A stretch of 64,000 bases of DNA from Urophycis tenuis (taxonomy: Eukaryota > Chordata > Actinopteri > Gadiformes > Phycidae): the NCBI GenBank assembly GCA_036785325.1, contig JAXIVH010000038.1:1133501-1197500 (forward strand). The letters run 5' to 3'. The translations under genes and the position numbers were made by a program. Below, one piece after another: positions 11,097 to 23,967 of this stretch; position 1 is the stretch's first letter, and each line of letters begins with the position of its first letter. Under the pieces are notes generated by a model that was given only the letters and a program-made list of their open reading frames with translations, ran no database searches and was not told the origin of the DNA.

Positions 11097-13857
11097 AACA
11101 CACATGAATCAGCTTATTATTTCGACGACCCATGGGCAAATATAGTCATGCCATACGTCGTTGGAAAGCTTAGATTTCCCCGTTTAAAATGAGCCAATCT
11201 CCGAGCAATTTGGTTGCTCACAGACAAATCTGCGTCAGGTTGACTGAAGTCTACACAGCAGCTAAAGACATACCTTCAACGTTTCAATTAACATCAATCT
11301 TTCCTTACAGAACACAAATGAATTAGCTTAGTATTTCAACGACCCTTTAGTGAATATAGTCTTGCCATACGCCGTTGGAAAGCTTAGATTTCCCCGCTTA
11401 AAATGAGCCCATCCGCGAGCAGTCTGGTTGATCAGAGACTAAACTGCGTCAGGTTGAATGAAGTCTACCCAGCAGCCAAAAACATACCTTTAACGTTTCA
11501 ATTAACATCAATCTTTCCTTACAGAACACAAATTAATTAGCTTAGTATTTCAACGACCCATGAGTCAATATACTCTTGCCATACGCCGTTGGAAAGCTTA
11601 GATTTCCCCGCTTAAAATTAGCCCATCCGCGAGCAGTCTGGTTGATCACAGACTAAACTGCGTCAGGTTGACTGAAGTCTACCCAGCAGCTAAAAACATA
11701 CCTTCAACGTTTCAATTAACATCAATCTTTCCTTACAGAACACAAATTAATTAGCTTAGTATTTCAATGACCCATGAGTCAATATAGTCTTGCCATACGC
11801 CGTTAGAAAGCTTAGATTTCCCCGCTTAAAATGAGCCCATCCGCGAGCAGTCTGGTTGATCACAGACTAAACTGCGTCAGGTTGAATGAAGTCTACCCAG
11901 CAGCTAAAAACATACCTTTAACGTTTCAATTAACATCAATCTTTCCTTACAGAACACAAATTAATTAGCTTAGTATTTAAACGACCCATGAGTCAATATA
12001 GTCTTGCCATACGCCGTTGGAAAGCTTAGATTTCCCCGCTTAAAATGAGCCCATCCGCGAGCAGTCTGGTTGATCACAGACTAAACTGCGTCAGGTTGAC
12101 TGAAGTCTACCCAGCAGCTAAAAACATACCTTCAACGTTTCAATTAACATCAATCTTTCCTTACAGAACACAAATTAATTAGCTTAGTATTTCAACGACC
12201 CATGAGTCGATATAGTCTTTCCATACGCCGTTTGGAAGCTTAGATTTCCCCGCTTAAAATGAGCCCATCCGCGAGCAGTCTGGTTGATCACAGACTAAAC
12301 TGCGTCAGGTTGACTGAAGTCTACCCAGCAGCTAAAAACATACCTTCAACGTTTCAATTAACATCAATCTTTCCTTACAGAACACAAATTAATTAGCTTA
12401 GTATTTCAACGACCCTTTGGTGAATATAGTCTTGCCATACGCCGTTGGAAAGCTTAGATTTCCCCGCTTATAATGAGCCCATCCCCGAGCAATTTGGTTG
12501 CTCACAGACTAAACTGCGTCAGGTTGACTGAAGTCTACCCAGCAGCTAAAAACATACCTTCAACGTTTCAATTAACATCAATCTTTCCTTACAGAACACA
12601 AATTAATTAGCTTAGTATTTCAACGACCCATGAGTCGATATAGTCTTGCCATACGCCGTTGGGAAGCTTAGATTTCCCCGCTTAAAATGAGCCCATCCGC
12701 GAGCAGTCTGGTTGATCACAGACTAAACTGCGTCAGGTTGACTGAAGTCTACCCAGCAGCTAAAAACATACCTTCAACGTTTCAATTAACATCAATCTTT
12801 CCTTACAGAACACAAATTAATTAGCTTAGTATTTCAACGACCCATGAGTCGATATAGTCTTGCCATACGCCGTTGGGAAGCTTAGATTTCCCCGCTTAAA
12901 ATGAGCCCATCCGCGAGCAGTCTGGTTGATCACAGACTAAACTGCGTCAGGTTGACTGAAGTCTACCCAGCAGCTAAAAACATACCTTCAACGTTTCAAT
13001 TAACATCAATCTTTCCTTACAGAACACAAATTAATTAGCTTAGTATTTCAACGACCCTTTGGTGAATATAGTCTTGCCATACGCCGTTGGAAAGCTTAGA
13101 TTTCCCCGCTTATAATGAGCCCATCCCCGAGCAATTTGGTTGCTCACAGACTAAACTGCGTCAGGTTGACTGAAGTCTACCCAGCAGCTAAAAACATACC
13201 TTCAACGTTTCAATTAACATCAATCTTTCCTTACAGAACACAAATGAATTAGCTTAGTATTTCAACGACCCATGAGTCGATATAGTCTTGCCATACGCCG
13301 TTGGAAAGCTTAGATTTCCCCGCTTAAAATGAGCCCATCCGCGAGCAGTCTGGTTGATCACAGACTAAACTGCGTCAGGTTGACTGAAGTCTACCCAGCA
13401 GCTAAAAACATACCTTCAACGTTTCAATTAACATCAATCTTTCCTTACAGAACACAAATTAATTAGCTTAGTATTTCAACGACCAATGAGTCAATATAGT
13501 CTTGCCATACGCCGTTGGAAAGCTTAGATTTCCCCGCTTAAAATGAGCCCATCCGCGAGCAGTCTGGTTGCTCACAGACAAAACTGCGTCAGGTTGACTG
13601 AAGTCTACCCAGCAGCTAAAAACATACCTTCAACGTTTCAATTAAGATCAATCTTTCAATAAAGAACAGAAATTAATTAGCTTAGTATTTCAACGACCCA
13701 TGACTCAATATAATCTTCCCATACGCCGTTGGGAACCTTAGATTTCCCCGCTTAAAATGAGCCCATCCCCGAGCAATTTGGTTGCTCACAGACAAAACTG
13801 CGTCAGGTTGTCTTAAGTCTACCCAGCAGCTAAAAACATACCTTCAACTTTTCAATT
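11097..13857 (+). repeat. 214-bp satellite array, block 4 (13 monomers)
   Basis: 2,761 bp, thirteen monomers minus 21 bases. Three-monomer higher-order repeat: the CGACCCTTTGGTGAATATAG monomer recurs 642 bp apart near 12,410 and 13,052. No gene. Confidence 0.95.
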
Positions 13858-14041
13858 CACGCGTTTTTTTTGTAATACGTGTAGCTATGATAAAGGACAC
13901 ATGTTTTGGCCTGTTTTATTATTCATAGTTGGCTTAACAGTAATAGAATATTATTATATGCTATAAGTGACCAGACGTCCGAGATCAAAACTGGGAGCAT
14001 AATCCCCGAGAAGGGGGAAAAAAAGGGTCAGCTATGTTTAA

Positions 14042-14117
14042 GTATATATATATATGTGTGTGTATATATGCGTGTGTGTGTGTGTATATATGCGCGTGTG
14101 TGTGTGTGTGTGTGTGT
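14042..14117 (+). repeat. TA/TG microsatellite, cassette 4
   Basis: 76-bp alternating purine-pyrimidine tract, nearly the same step order as in cassette 1. Confidence 0.95.
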
Positions 14118-14130
14118 TTTAATCACTTAC

Positions 14131-14634
14131 TTGGAACGGCATGATCCCACATCGCTGTGAAGGGATGGCGTTAACCAGGTGGGCGTTCAACCCCTCGAGA
14201 GAGTTGCTGCCTCACCGGCACTTGTACTTGTTCAGCCGGATGCAGTTCTTCACAACCACCTTCACAGAGACATACAGCTGTATGCCAGGGGGGTCATGTA
14301 ACACACAACCTATTGCAAGGTCCTCATTTATGCTGGTGTAATTTTGAAATGTTACCATATACAAGTTTGAATGGTTTTGACACACGATGACTGCAGAGAC
14401 AGCTGCAGGATGGCCCACGAAGCAGGACGGAGGGGGCCTGTGGCTGTGCGGGGAGGACCAGCGGTATGGGTGCTGCTGACACAGGGGGCGGGCGGGCCAC
14501 AGGCTGACGCAGCAGGAGGCCTCGGCTGGAGGCGGGTGGGCGCAGGAGGCTTCGGCCGGGTGGAGGACGACAACGCAGTGGGCTGAACGGGCCGGTTGGT
14601 GGGAGTCACAGGCTCTGGCTCATCAACAAATAAC
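14131..14634 (-). pseudogene. Exon-like fragment, copy 4 (TGA at Arg codon)
   Basis: 504-bp segment with acceptor and consensus GTAAGT donor. TGA replaces the first-Arg-following codon of CRRGS (14212-14214). The Asp of QNDTSIN is Tyr, a change shared only with copy 11. A Gly-to-Ser change is present in the Pro-rich frame. Confidence 0.6.
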
Positions 14635-14825
14635 CTGGAAATATAAAATACACACGTGATCAGTATTGATATTGATATCTTTTATAAGAACACTGTTCAT
14701 ACCGTTTACACTTTTTATACAACTGTTTATACAATGTCCATACTGTTTATTTATTAATGTTTATCACTGAAAAATAAAGGTGACTTGGTATGACTTGTGT
14801 GCTATTTTCTTTCCACAGCCAACAG

Positions 14826-17800
14826 AACACACATGAATCAGCTTATTATTTTGACGACCCATGGGCAAATATAGTCATGCCATACGTCGTTGGAAAGCTT
14901 AGATTTCCCCGTTTAAAATGAGCCCATCTCCGAGCAATTTGGTTGCTCACAGACAAATCTGCGTCAGGTTGACTGAAGTCTACACAGCAGCTAAAGACAT
15001 ACCTTCAACGTTTCAATTAACATCAATCTTTCCTTACAGAACACAAATTAATTAGCTTAGTATTTCAACGACCCTTTAGTGAATATAGTCTTGCCATACG
15101 CCGTTGGAAAGCTTAGATTTCCCCGCTTAAAATGAGCCCATCTTCGAGCAGTCTGGTTGATCACAGACTAAACTGCGTCAGGTTGACTGAAGTCTACCCA
15201 GCAGCTAAAAACATACCTTCAACGTTTCAATTAACATCAATCTTTCCTTACAGAACACAAAAGAATTAGCTTAGTATTTCAACGACCCATGAGTCAATAT
15301 AGTCTTGCCATACGCCGTTGGAAAGCTTAGATTTCCCTGCTTAAAATGAGCCCATCCGCGAGCAGTCTGGTTGATCACAGACTAAACTGCGTCAGGTTGA
15401 CTGAAGTCTACCCAGCAGCTAAAAACATACCTTCAACGTTTCAATTAACATCAATCTTTCCTTACAGAACACAAATTAATTAGCTTAGTATTTCAATGAC
15501 CCATGAGTCAATATAGTCTTGCCATACGCCGTTGGAAAGCTTAGATTTCCCCGCTTAAAATGAGCCCATCCGCGAGCAGTCTGGTTGATCACAGACTAAA
15601 CTGCGTCAGGTTGAATGAAGTCTACCCAGCAGCTAAAAACATACCTTTAACGTTTCAATTAACATCAATCTTTCCTTACAGAACACAAATTAATTAGCTT
15701 AGTATTTCAACGACCCTTTGGTGAATATAGTCTTGCCATACGCCGTTGGAAAGCTTAGATTTCCCCGCTTATAATGAGCCCATCCCCGAGCAATTTGGTT
15801 GCTCACAGACTAAACTGCATCAGGTTGACTGAAGTCTACCCAGCAGCTAAAAACATACCTTCAACGTTTCAATTAACATCAATCTTTCCTTACAGAACAC
15901 AAATTAATTAGCTTAGTATTTCAACGACCCATGAGTCAATATAGTCTTGCCATACGCCGTTGGAAAGCTTAGATTTCCCCGCTTAAAATGAGCCCATCCA
16001 CGAGCAGTCTGGTTGATCACAGACTAAACTGCGTCAGGTTGAATGAAGTCTACCCAGCAGCTAAAAACATACCTTTAACGTTTCAATTAACATCAATCTT
16101 TCCTTACAGAACACAAATTAATTAGCTTAGTATTTCAACGGCCCTTTGGTGAATATAGTCTTACCATACGCCGTTGAAAAGCTTAGATTTCCCTGCTTAA
16201 AATGAGCCCATCCGCGAGCAGTCTGGTTGATCACAGACTAAACTGCGTCAGGTTGACTGAAGTCTACCCAGCAGCTAAAAACATACCTTCAACGTTTCAA
16301 TTAACATCAATCTTTCCTTACAGAACACAAATTAATTAGCTTAGTATTTCAATGACCCATGAGTCAATATAGTCTTGCCATACGCCGTTGGAAAGCTTAG
16401 ATTTCCCCGCTTAAAATGAGCCCATCCGCGAGCAGTCTGGTTGATCACAGACTAAACTGCGTCAGGTTGAATGAAGTCTACCCAGCAGCTAAAAACATAC
16501 CTTTAACGTTTCAATTAACATCAATCTTTCCTTACAGAACACAAATTAATTAGCTTAGTATTTCAACGACCCTTTGGTGAATATAGTCTTGCCATACGCC
16601 GTTGGAAAGCTTAGATTTCCCCGCTTATAATGAGCCCATCCCCGAGCAATTTGGTTGCTCACAGACTAAACTGCATCAGGTTGACTGAAGTCTACCCAGC
16701 AGCTAAAAACATACCTTCAACGTTTCAATTAACATCAATCTTTCCTTACAGAACACAAATTAATTAGCTTAGTATTTCAACGACCCATGAGTCAATATAG
16801 TCTTGCCATACGCCGTTGGAAAGCTTAGATTTCCCCGCTTAAAATGAGCCCATCCACGAGCAGTCTGGTTGATCACAGACTAAACTGCGTCAGGTTGAAT
16901 GAAGTCTACCCAGCAGCTAAAAACATACCTTTAACGTTTCAATTAACATCAATCTTTCCTTACAGAACACAAATTAATTAGCTTAGTATTTCAACGGCCC
17001 TTTGGTGAATATAGTCTTACCATACGCCGTTGAAAAGCTTAGATTTCCCTGCTTAAAATGAGCCCATCCGCCAGCAGTCTGGTTGATCACAGACTAAACA
17101 GCGTCAGGTTGACTGAAGTCTACCCAGCAGCTAAAAACATACCTTAAACGTTTCAATTAACATCAATCTTTCCTTACAGAACACAAATTAATTAGCTTAG
17201 TATTTCAACGACCCATGAGTCAATATAGTCTTGCCATACGCCGTTGGAAAGCTTAGATTTCCCCGCTTAAAATGAGCCCGTCCGCGAGCAGTCTGGTTGA
17301 TTACAGACTAAACTGCGTCAGGTTGAATGAAGTCTACCCAGGAGCTAAAAACATACCTTTAACGTTTCAATTAACATCAATCTTTCCTTACAGAACACAA
17401 ATTAATTAGCTTAGTATTTCAACGGCCCTTTGGTGAATATAGTCTTGCCATACGCCGTTGGAAAGCTTAGATTTCCCCCCTTATAATGAGCCCATCCCCG
17501 AGCAATTTGGTTGCTCACAGACAAAACTGTGTCAGGTTGAGTGAAGTCTACCCAGCAGCTAAAAACATACCTTCAACGTTTCAATTAACATCAATCTTTC
17601 CTTACAGAACACAAATTAATTATCTTAGTATTTCAACGACCAATGAGTCAATATAGTCTTGCCATACGCCGTTGGAAAGCTTAGATTTCCCCGCTTAAAA
17701 TGAGCCCATCCGCGAGCAGTCTGGTTGCTCACAGACAAAACTGCGTCAGGTTGACTGAAGTCTACCCAGCAGCTAAAAACATACCTTCAACGTTTCAATT

Positions 17801-18014
17801 AAGATCAATCTTTCAATAAAGAACAGAAATTAATTAGCTTAGTATTTCAACGACCCATGACTCAATATAGTCTTGCCATACGCCGTTGGGAACCTTAGAT
17901 TTCCCCGCTTAAAATGAGCCCATCCGCGAGCAATTTGGATGCTCACAGACAAAACTGCGTCAGGTTGACTGAAGTCTACCCATCAGCTAAAAACATACCT
18001 TCAACTTTTCAATT
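14826..18014 (+). repeat. 214-bp satellite array, block 5 (15 monomers)
   Basis: 3,189 bp, fifteen monomers minus 21 bases. It contains a four-monomer (856-bp) tandem higher-order repeat at about 15,470-17,181, recognised by the rare variants CTGCATCAGG and CCATCCACGAGC recurring exactly 856 bp apart. No gene. Confidence 0.95.
15470..17181 (+). repeat. 856-bp four-monomer higher-order repeat, two copies
   Basis: Two consecutive 856-bp sets of four monomers. Rare variants CTGCATCAGG (near 15,815 and 16,671) and CCATCCACGAGC (near 15,995 and 16,851) keep the same spacing. The last monomer of each set carries CTTACCATACGCCGTTGAAAAG. A few differences (for example CCGCGAGCAG versus CCGCCAGCAG in that monomer) show the copies are not identical. 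Confidence 0.85.
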
Positions 18015-18198
18015 CACGCGTTTTTTTTGTAATACGTGTAGCTTTGATAAAGGACACATGTTTTGGCCTGTTTTATTATTCATAGTTGGCTTAACAGTAA
18101 TAGAATATTATTATATGCTATAAGTGACCAGACGTCCGAGATCAAAACTGGGAGCATAATCCCCGAGAAGGGGGAAAAAAAGGGTCAGCTATGTTTAA

Positions 18199-18274
18199 GT
18201 ATATATATATATGTGTGTGTATATATAAGTGTGTGTGTGTGTGTGTATATATGCGCGCGTGTGTGTGTGTGTGT

Positions 18275-18312
<38 letters not shown>
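18199..18312 (+). repeat. TA/TG/GC microsatellite, cassette 5
   Basis: 114-bp alternating tract with a single C-for-T/G interruption (TGTCTGTG), shared with cassettes 8 and 12, useful as a lineage marker. Confidence 0.95.
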
Positions 18313-18315
<3 letters not shown>

Positions 18316-18325
18316 AATCACTTAC

Positions 18326-18829
18326 TTGGAACGGCATGATCCCACATCGCTGTGAAGGGATGGCGTTAACCAGGTGGGCGTGCAACCCCTCGAGAGAGTT
18401 GCTGCCTCACCGGCACTTGTACTTGTTCAGCCGGATGCAGTTCTTCACAACCACCTTCACAGAGACATACAGCTGTATGCCAGGGGGGTCATGTAACACA
18501 CAACCTATTGCAAGGTCCTCATTTATGCTGGTGTCATTTTGAAATGTTACCATATACAAGTTTGAATGGTTTTGACACACGATGACTGCAGAGACAGCTG
18601 CAGGATGGCCCACGAAGCAGGACGGAGGGGGCCTGTGGCTGTGCGGGGAGGACCAGCGGTATGGGTGCTGCCGACACAGGGGGCGGGCGGGCCACAGGCT
18701 GACGCAGCAGGAGGCCTCGGCTGGAGGCGGGTGGGCGCAGGAGGCTTCGGCCGGGTGGAGGACGACAACGCAGTGGGCTGAACGGGCCGGTTGGTGGGAG
18801 TCACAGGCTCTGGCTCATCAACAAATAAC
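18326..18829 (-). pseudogene. Exon-like fragment, copy 5 (TGA at Arg codon)
   Basis: 504-bp segment with acceptor and consensus donor. TGA at 18407-18409 interrupts the CRRGS motif. His precedes DPPGIQLY. No private change seen relative to copy 8. Confidence 0.6.
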
Positions 18830-19020
18830 CTGGAAATATAAAATACACACGTGATCAGTATTGATATTGATATCTTTTATAAGAACACTGTTCATACCGT
18901 TTACACTTTTTATACAACTGTTTATACAATGTCCATACTGTTTATTTATTAATGTTTATCACTGAAAAATAAAGGTGACTTGGTATGACTTGTGTGCTAT
19001 TTTCTTTCCACAGCCAACAG

Positions 19021-20496
19021 AACACACATGAATCAGCTTATTATTTCGACGACCCATGGGCAAATATAGTCATGCCATACGTCGTTGGAAAGCTTAGATT
19101 TCCCCGTTTAAAATGAGCCCATCTCCGAGCAATTTGGTTGCTCACAGACAAATCTGCGTCAGGTTGACTGAAGTCTACACAGCAGCTAAAGACATACCTT
19201 CAACGTTTCAATTAACATCAATCTTTCCTTACAGAACACAAAAGAATTAGCTTAGTATTTCAACGACCCTTTAGTGAATATAGCCTTGCCATACGCCGTT
19301 GGAAAGCTTAGATTTCCCCGCTTAAAATGAGCCCATCCGCGAGCAGTCTGGTTGATCACAGACTAAACTGCGTCAGGTTGACTGAAGTCTACCCAGCAGC
19401 TAAAAACATACCTTAAACGTTTCAATTAACATCAATCTTTCCTTACAGAACACAAATTAATTAGCTTAGTATTTCAACGCCCCTTTGGTGAATATAGTCT
19501 TGCCATAGGCCGTTGGAAAGCTTAGATTTCCCCGCTTATAATGAGCCCATTCCCGAGCAATTTGGTTGCTCACAGACAAAACTGTGTCAGGTTGAGTGAA
19601 GTCTACCCAGCAGCTAAAAACATACCTTCAACGTTTCAATTAACATCAATCTTTCCTTACAGAACACAAATTAATTAGCTTAGTATTTCAACGGCCCTTT
19701 GGTGAATATAGTCTTGCCATACGCCGTTGAAAAGCTTAGATTTCCCTGCTTAAAATGAGCCCATCCGCCAGCAATTTGGTTGCTCAGAGACAATTTGCTT
19801 CAGGTTGACTGAAGTCTACCCAGCAGCTAAAAACATACCTTCAACGTTTCAATTAACATCAATCTTTCCTTACAGATCACAAATTAATTAGCTTAGTATT
19901 TCAACGACCCATGAGTCAATATAGTCTTGCCATACGCCATTGGAAAGCTTAGATTTCCCCGCTTAAAATGAGCCCATCCGCGAGCAGTCTGGTTAATCAC
20001 AGACTAAACTGCGTCAGGTTGAATGAAGTCTACCCAGCAGCTAAAAACATACCTTTAACGTTTCAATTAACATCAATCTTTCCTTACAGAACACAAATTA
20101 ATTAGCTTAGTATTTCAAAGACCCTTTGGTGAATATAGTCTTGCCATACGCCGTTGGAAAGCTTAGTTTTCCCCGCTTATAATGAGCCCATCCCTGAGCA
20201 ATTTGGTTGCTCAAAGACTAAACTGCGTCAGGTTGACTGAAGTCTACACAGCAGCTAAAAACATACCTTCAACGTTTCAATTAAGATCAATCTTTCAATA
20301 AAGAACAGAAATTAATTAGCTTAGTATTTCAACGACCCATGACTCAATATAGTCTTGCCATACGCCGTTGGGAAGTTTAGATTTCCCCGCTTAAAATGAG
20401 CCCATCCGCGAGCAATTTAGTTGCTCACAGACTAAACTGCGTCAGGTTGAATGAAGTCTACCCAGCAGCTAAAAACATACCTTCAACTTTTCAATT
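19021..20496 (+). repeat. 214-bp satellite array, block 6 (7 monomers)
   Basis: 1,476 bp, seven monomers minus 22 bases. The one-base excess over the usual 21 is explained by a monomer with GACAATTTGCTTCAGG, one base shorter than normal. Includes variants ACACAAAAGAATTAGC and TTAGTTTTCCCCG. No gene. Confidence 0.95.
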
Positions 20497-20680
20497 CACG
20501 CGTTTTTTTTGTAATACGTGTAGCTATGATAAAGGACACATGTTTTGGCCTGTTTTATTATTCATAGTTGGCTTAACAGTAATAGAATATTATTATATGC
20601 TATAAGTGACCAGACGTCCGAGATCAAAACTGGGAGCATAATCCCCGAGAAGGGGGAAAAAAAGGGTCAGCTATGTTTAA

Positions 20681-20738
20681 GTATATATATATATATGTGT
20701 GTGTATATATGTGTGTGTGTGTGTGTGTATATATGCGC

Positions 20739-20792
<54 letters not shown>
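20681..20792 (+). repeat. TA/TG/GC microsatellite, cassette 6
   Basis: 112-bp alternating purine-pyrimidine tract, same length as in cassette 7. Confidence 0.95.
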
Positions 20793-20795
<3 letters not shown>

Positions 20796-20805
20796 AATCA
20801 CTTAC

Positions 20806-21309
20806 TTGGAACGGCATGATCCCACATCGCTGTGAAGGGATGGCGTTAACCAGGTGGGCGTGCAACCCCTCGAGAGAGTTGCTGCCTCACCGGCACTTGT
20901 ACTTGTTCAGCCGGATGCAGTTCTTCACAACCACCTTCACAGAGACATACAGCTGTATGCCAGGGGGGTCCTGTAACACACAACCTATTGCAAGGTCCTC
21001 ATTTATGTTGGTGTCATTTTGAAATGTTACCATATACAAGTTTGAATGGTTTTGACACACGATGACTGCAGAGACAGCTGCAGGATGGCCCACGAAGCAG
21101 GACGGAGGGGGCCTGTGGCTGTGCGGGGAGGACCAGCGGTATGGGTGCTGCCGACACAGGGGGCGGGCGGGCCACAGGCTGACGCAGCAGGAGGCCTCGG
21201 CTGGAGGCGGGTGGGCGCAGGAGGCTTCGGCCGGGTGGAGGACGACAACGCAGTGGGCTGAACGGGCCGGTTGGTGGGGGTCACAGGCTCTGGCTCATCA
21301 ACAAATAAC
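20806..21309 (-). pseudogene. Exon-like fragment, copy 6 (TGA at Arg codon)
   Basis: 504-bp segment with acceptor and consensus donor. TGA at 20887-20889. Asn replaces Ser in NDTSIN, and Gln precedes DPPGIQLY; this combination defines the group of copies 6, 7, 9 and 10. Confidence 0.6.
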
Positions 21310-21500
21310 CTGGAAATATAAAATACACACGTGATCAGTATTGATATTGATATCTTTTATAAGAACACTGTTCATACCGTTTACACTTTTTATACAACTG
21401 TTTATACAATGTCCATACTGTTTATTTATTAATGTTTATCACTGAAAAATAAAGGTGACTTGGTATGACTTTTGTGCTATTTTCTTTCCACAGCCAACAG

Positions 21501-22963
21501 AACACACATGAATCAGCTTATTATTTCGACGACCCATGGGCAAATATAGTCATGCCATACGTTGTTGGAAAGCTTAGATTTCCCCGTTTAAAATGAGCCC
21601 ATCTCCGAGCAATTTGGTTGCTCACAGACAAATCTGCGTCAGGTTGACTGAAGTCTACACAGCAGCTAAAGACATACCTTCAACGTTTCAATTAACATCA
21701 ATCTTTCCTTACAGAACACAAAAGAATTAGCTTAGTATTTCAACGACCCTTTAGTGAATATAGTCTTGCCATACGCCGTTGGAAAGCTTAGATTTCCCCG
21801 CTTAAAATGAGCCCATCCGCGAGCAGTCTGGTTGATCACAGACTAAACTGCGTCAGGTTGACTGAAGTCTACCCAGCAGCTAAAAACATACCTTCAACGT
21901 GTCAATTAACATCAATCTTTCCTTACAGAACACAAATTTTCAACGACCCATGAGTCAATATAGTCTTGCCATACGCCGTTGGAAAGCTTAGATTTCCCCG
22001 ATTAAAATGAGCCCATCCGCGAGCAGTCTGGTTCATCACAGACTAAACTGCGTCAGGTTGACTGAAGTCTACCCAGCAGCTAAAAACATACCTTCAACGT
22101 TTCAATTAACATCAATCTTTCCTTACAGAACACAAATTAATTAGCTTAGTATTTCAATGACCCATGAGTCAATATAGTCTTGCCATACGCCGTTGGAAAG
22201 CTTAGATTTCCCCGCTTAAAATGAGCCCATCCCCGAGCAGTCTGGTTGATCACAGACTAAACTGCGTCAGGTTGAATGAAGTCTACCCAGCAGCTAAAAA
22301 CATACCTTTAACGTTTCAATTAACATCAATCTTTCCTTACAGAACACAAATTAATTAGCTTAGTATTTCAACGACCCATGAGTCAATATAGTCTTGCCAT
22401 ACGCCATTGGAAAGCTTAGATTTCCCCGCTTAAAATGAGCCCATCCGCGAGCAGTCTGGTTAATCACAGACTAAACTGCGTCAGGTTGAATGAAGTCTAC
22501 CCAGCAGCTAAAAACATACCTTTAACGTTTCAATTAACATCAATCTTTCCTTACAGAACACAAATTAATTAGCTTAGTATTTCAAAGACCCTTTGGTGAA
22601 TATAGTCTTGCCATACGCCGTTGGAAAGCTTAGTTTTCCCCGCTTATAATGAGCCCATCCCTGAGCAATTTGGTTGCTCAAAGACTAAACTGCGTCAGGT
22701 TGACTGAAGTCTACACAGCAGCTAAAAACATACCTTCAACGTTTCAATTAAGATCAATCTTTCAATAAAGAACAGAAATTAATTAGCTTAGTATTTCAAC
22801 GACCCATGACTCAATATAGTCTTGCCATACGCCGTTGGGAAGTTTAGATTTCCCCGCTTAAAATGAGCCCATCCGCGAGCAATTTAGTTGCTCACAGACT
22901 AAACTGCGTCAGGTTGAATGAAGTCTACCCAGCAGCTAAAAACATACCTTCAACTTTTCAATT
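21501..22963 (+). repeat. 214-bp satellite array, block 7 (7 monomers)
   Basis: 1,463 bp, seven monomers minus 35 bases: the usual 21 plus a 14-bp deletion at 21,936-21,942 (CACAAATTTTCAACG). The same deleted monomer reappears in blocks 8, 10 and 11 at the same distance after a cassette. No gene. Confidence 0.95.
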
Positions 22964-23147
22964 CACGCGTTTTTTTTGTAATACGTGTAGCTATGATAAA
23001 GGACACATGTTTTGGCCTGTTTTATTATTCATAGTTGGCTTAACAGTAATAGAATATTATTATATGCTATAAGTGACCAGACGTCCGAGATCAAAACTGG
23101 GAGCATAATCCCCGAGAAGGGGGAAAAAAAGGGTCAGCTATGTTTAA

Positions 23148-23205
23148 GTATATATATATATATGTGTGTGTATATATGTGTGTGTGTGTGTGTGTATATA
23201 TGCGC

Positions 23206-23259
<54 letters not shown>
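23148..23259 (+). repeat. TA/TG/GC microsatellite, cassette 7
   Basis: 112-bp alternating tract, same length and step order as cassette 6. Confidence 0.95.
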
Positions 23260-23262
<3 letters not shown>

Positions 23263-23272
23263 AATCACTTAC

Positions 23273-23776
23273 TTGGAACGGCATGATCCCACATCGCTGT
23301 GAAGGGATGGCGTTAACCAGGTGGGCGTGCAACCCCTCGAGAGAGTTGCTGCCTCACCGGCACTTGTACTTGTTCAGCCGGATGCAGTTCTTCACAACCA
23401 CCTTCACAGAGACATACAGCTGTATGCCAGGGGGGTCCTGTAACACACAACCTATTGCAAGGTCCTCATTTATGTTGGTGTCATTTTGAAATGTTACCAT
23501 ATACAAGTTTGAATGGTTTTGACACACGATGACTGCAGAGACAGCTGCAGGATGGCCCACGAAGCAGGACGGAGGGGGCCTGTGGCTGTGCGGGGAGGAC
23601 CAGCGGTATGGGTGCTGCCGACACAGGGGGCGGGCGGGCCACAGGCTGACGCAGCAGGAGGCCTCGGCTGGAGGCGGGTGGGCGCAGGAGGCTTCGGCCG
23701 GGTGGAGGACGACAACGCAGTGGGCTGAACGGGCCGGTTGGTGGGGGTCACAGGCTCTGGCTCATCAACAAATAAC
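23273..23776 (-). pseudogene. Exon-like fragment, copy 7 (TGA at Arg codon)
   Basis: 504-bp segment, same variants as copy 6: TGA at 23354-23356, Asn in NDTNIN, acceptor and consensus donor kept. Confidence 0.6.
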
Positions 23777-23967
23777 CTGGAAATATAAAATACACACGTG
23801 ATCAGTATTGATATTGATATCTTTTATAAGAACACTGTTCATACCGTTTACACTTTTTATACAACTGTTTATACAATGTCCATACTGTTTATTTATTAAT
23901 GTTTATCACTGAAAAATAAAGGTGACTTGGTATGACTTTTGTGCTATTTTCTTTCCACAGCCAACAG

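Larger units (their letters stand above)
13858..14825. repeat. Exon-bearing cassette 4
   Basis: 968 bp, close to cassette 1 in having a short microsatellite and the variant GTTGTCTTAAGTC in the preceding monomer, which indicates the two descend from one amplified block. Confidence 0.93.
18015..19020. repeat. Exon-bearing cassette 5
   Basis: 1,006 bp. Together with the flanking monomers it is nearly the same as the segment 7,844 bp downstream (cassette 8): both share GGATGCTCACAG and CCCATCAGCTAAA in the preceding monomer, GTAGCTTTGATAAAGG in the left arm, and a TGTCTGTG interruption in the microsatellite. Confidence 0.93.
20497..21500. repeat. Exon-bearing cassette 6
   Basis: 1,004 bp. Belongs with cassettes 7, 9 and 10: all share GGTATGACTTTTGTGC in the right arm, TTTATGTTGGTG and GGGGGTCACAGG in the exon, and CATACGTTGTTGG in the next monomer. 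Confidence 0.93.
22964..23967. repeat. Exon-bearing cassette 7
   Basis: 1,004 bp, the second copy of the 2,467-bp duplication; indistinguishable by eye from cassette 6. Confidence 0.93.
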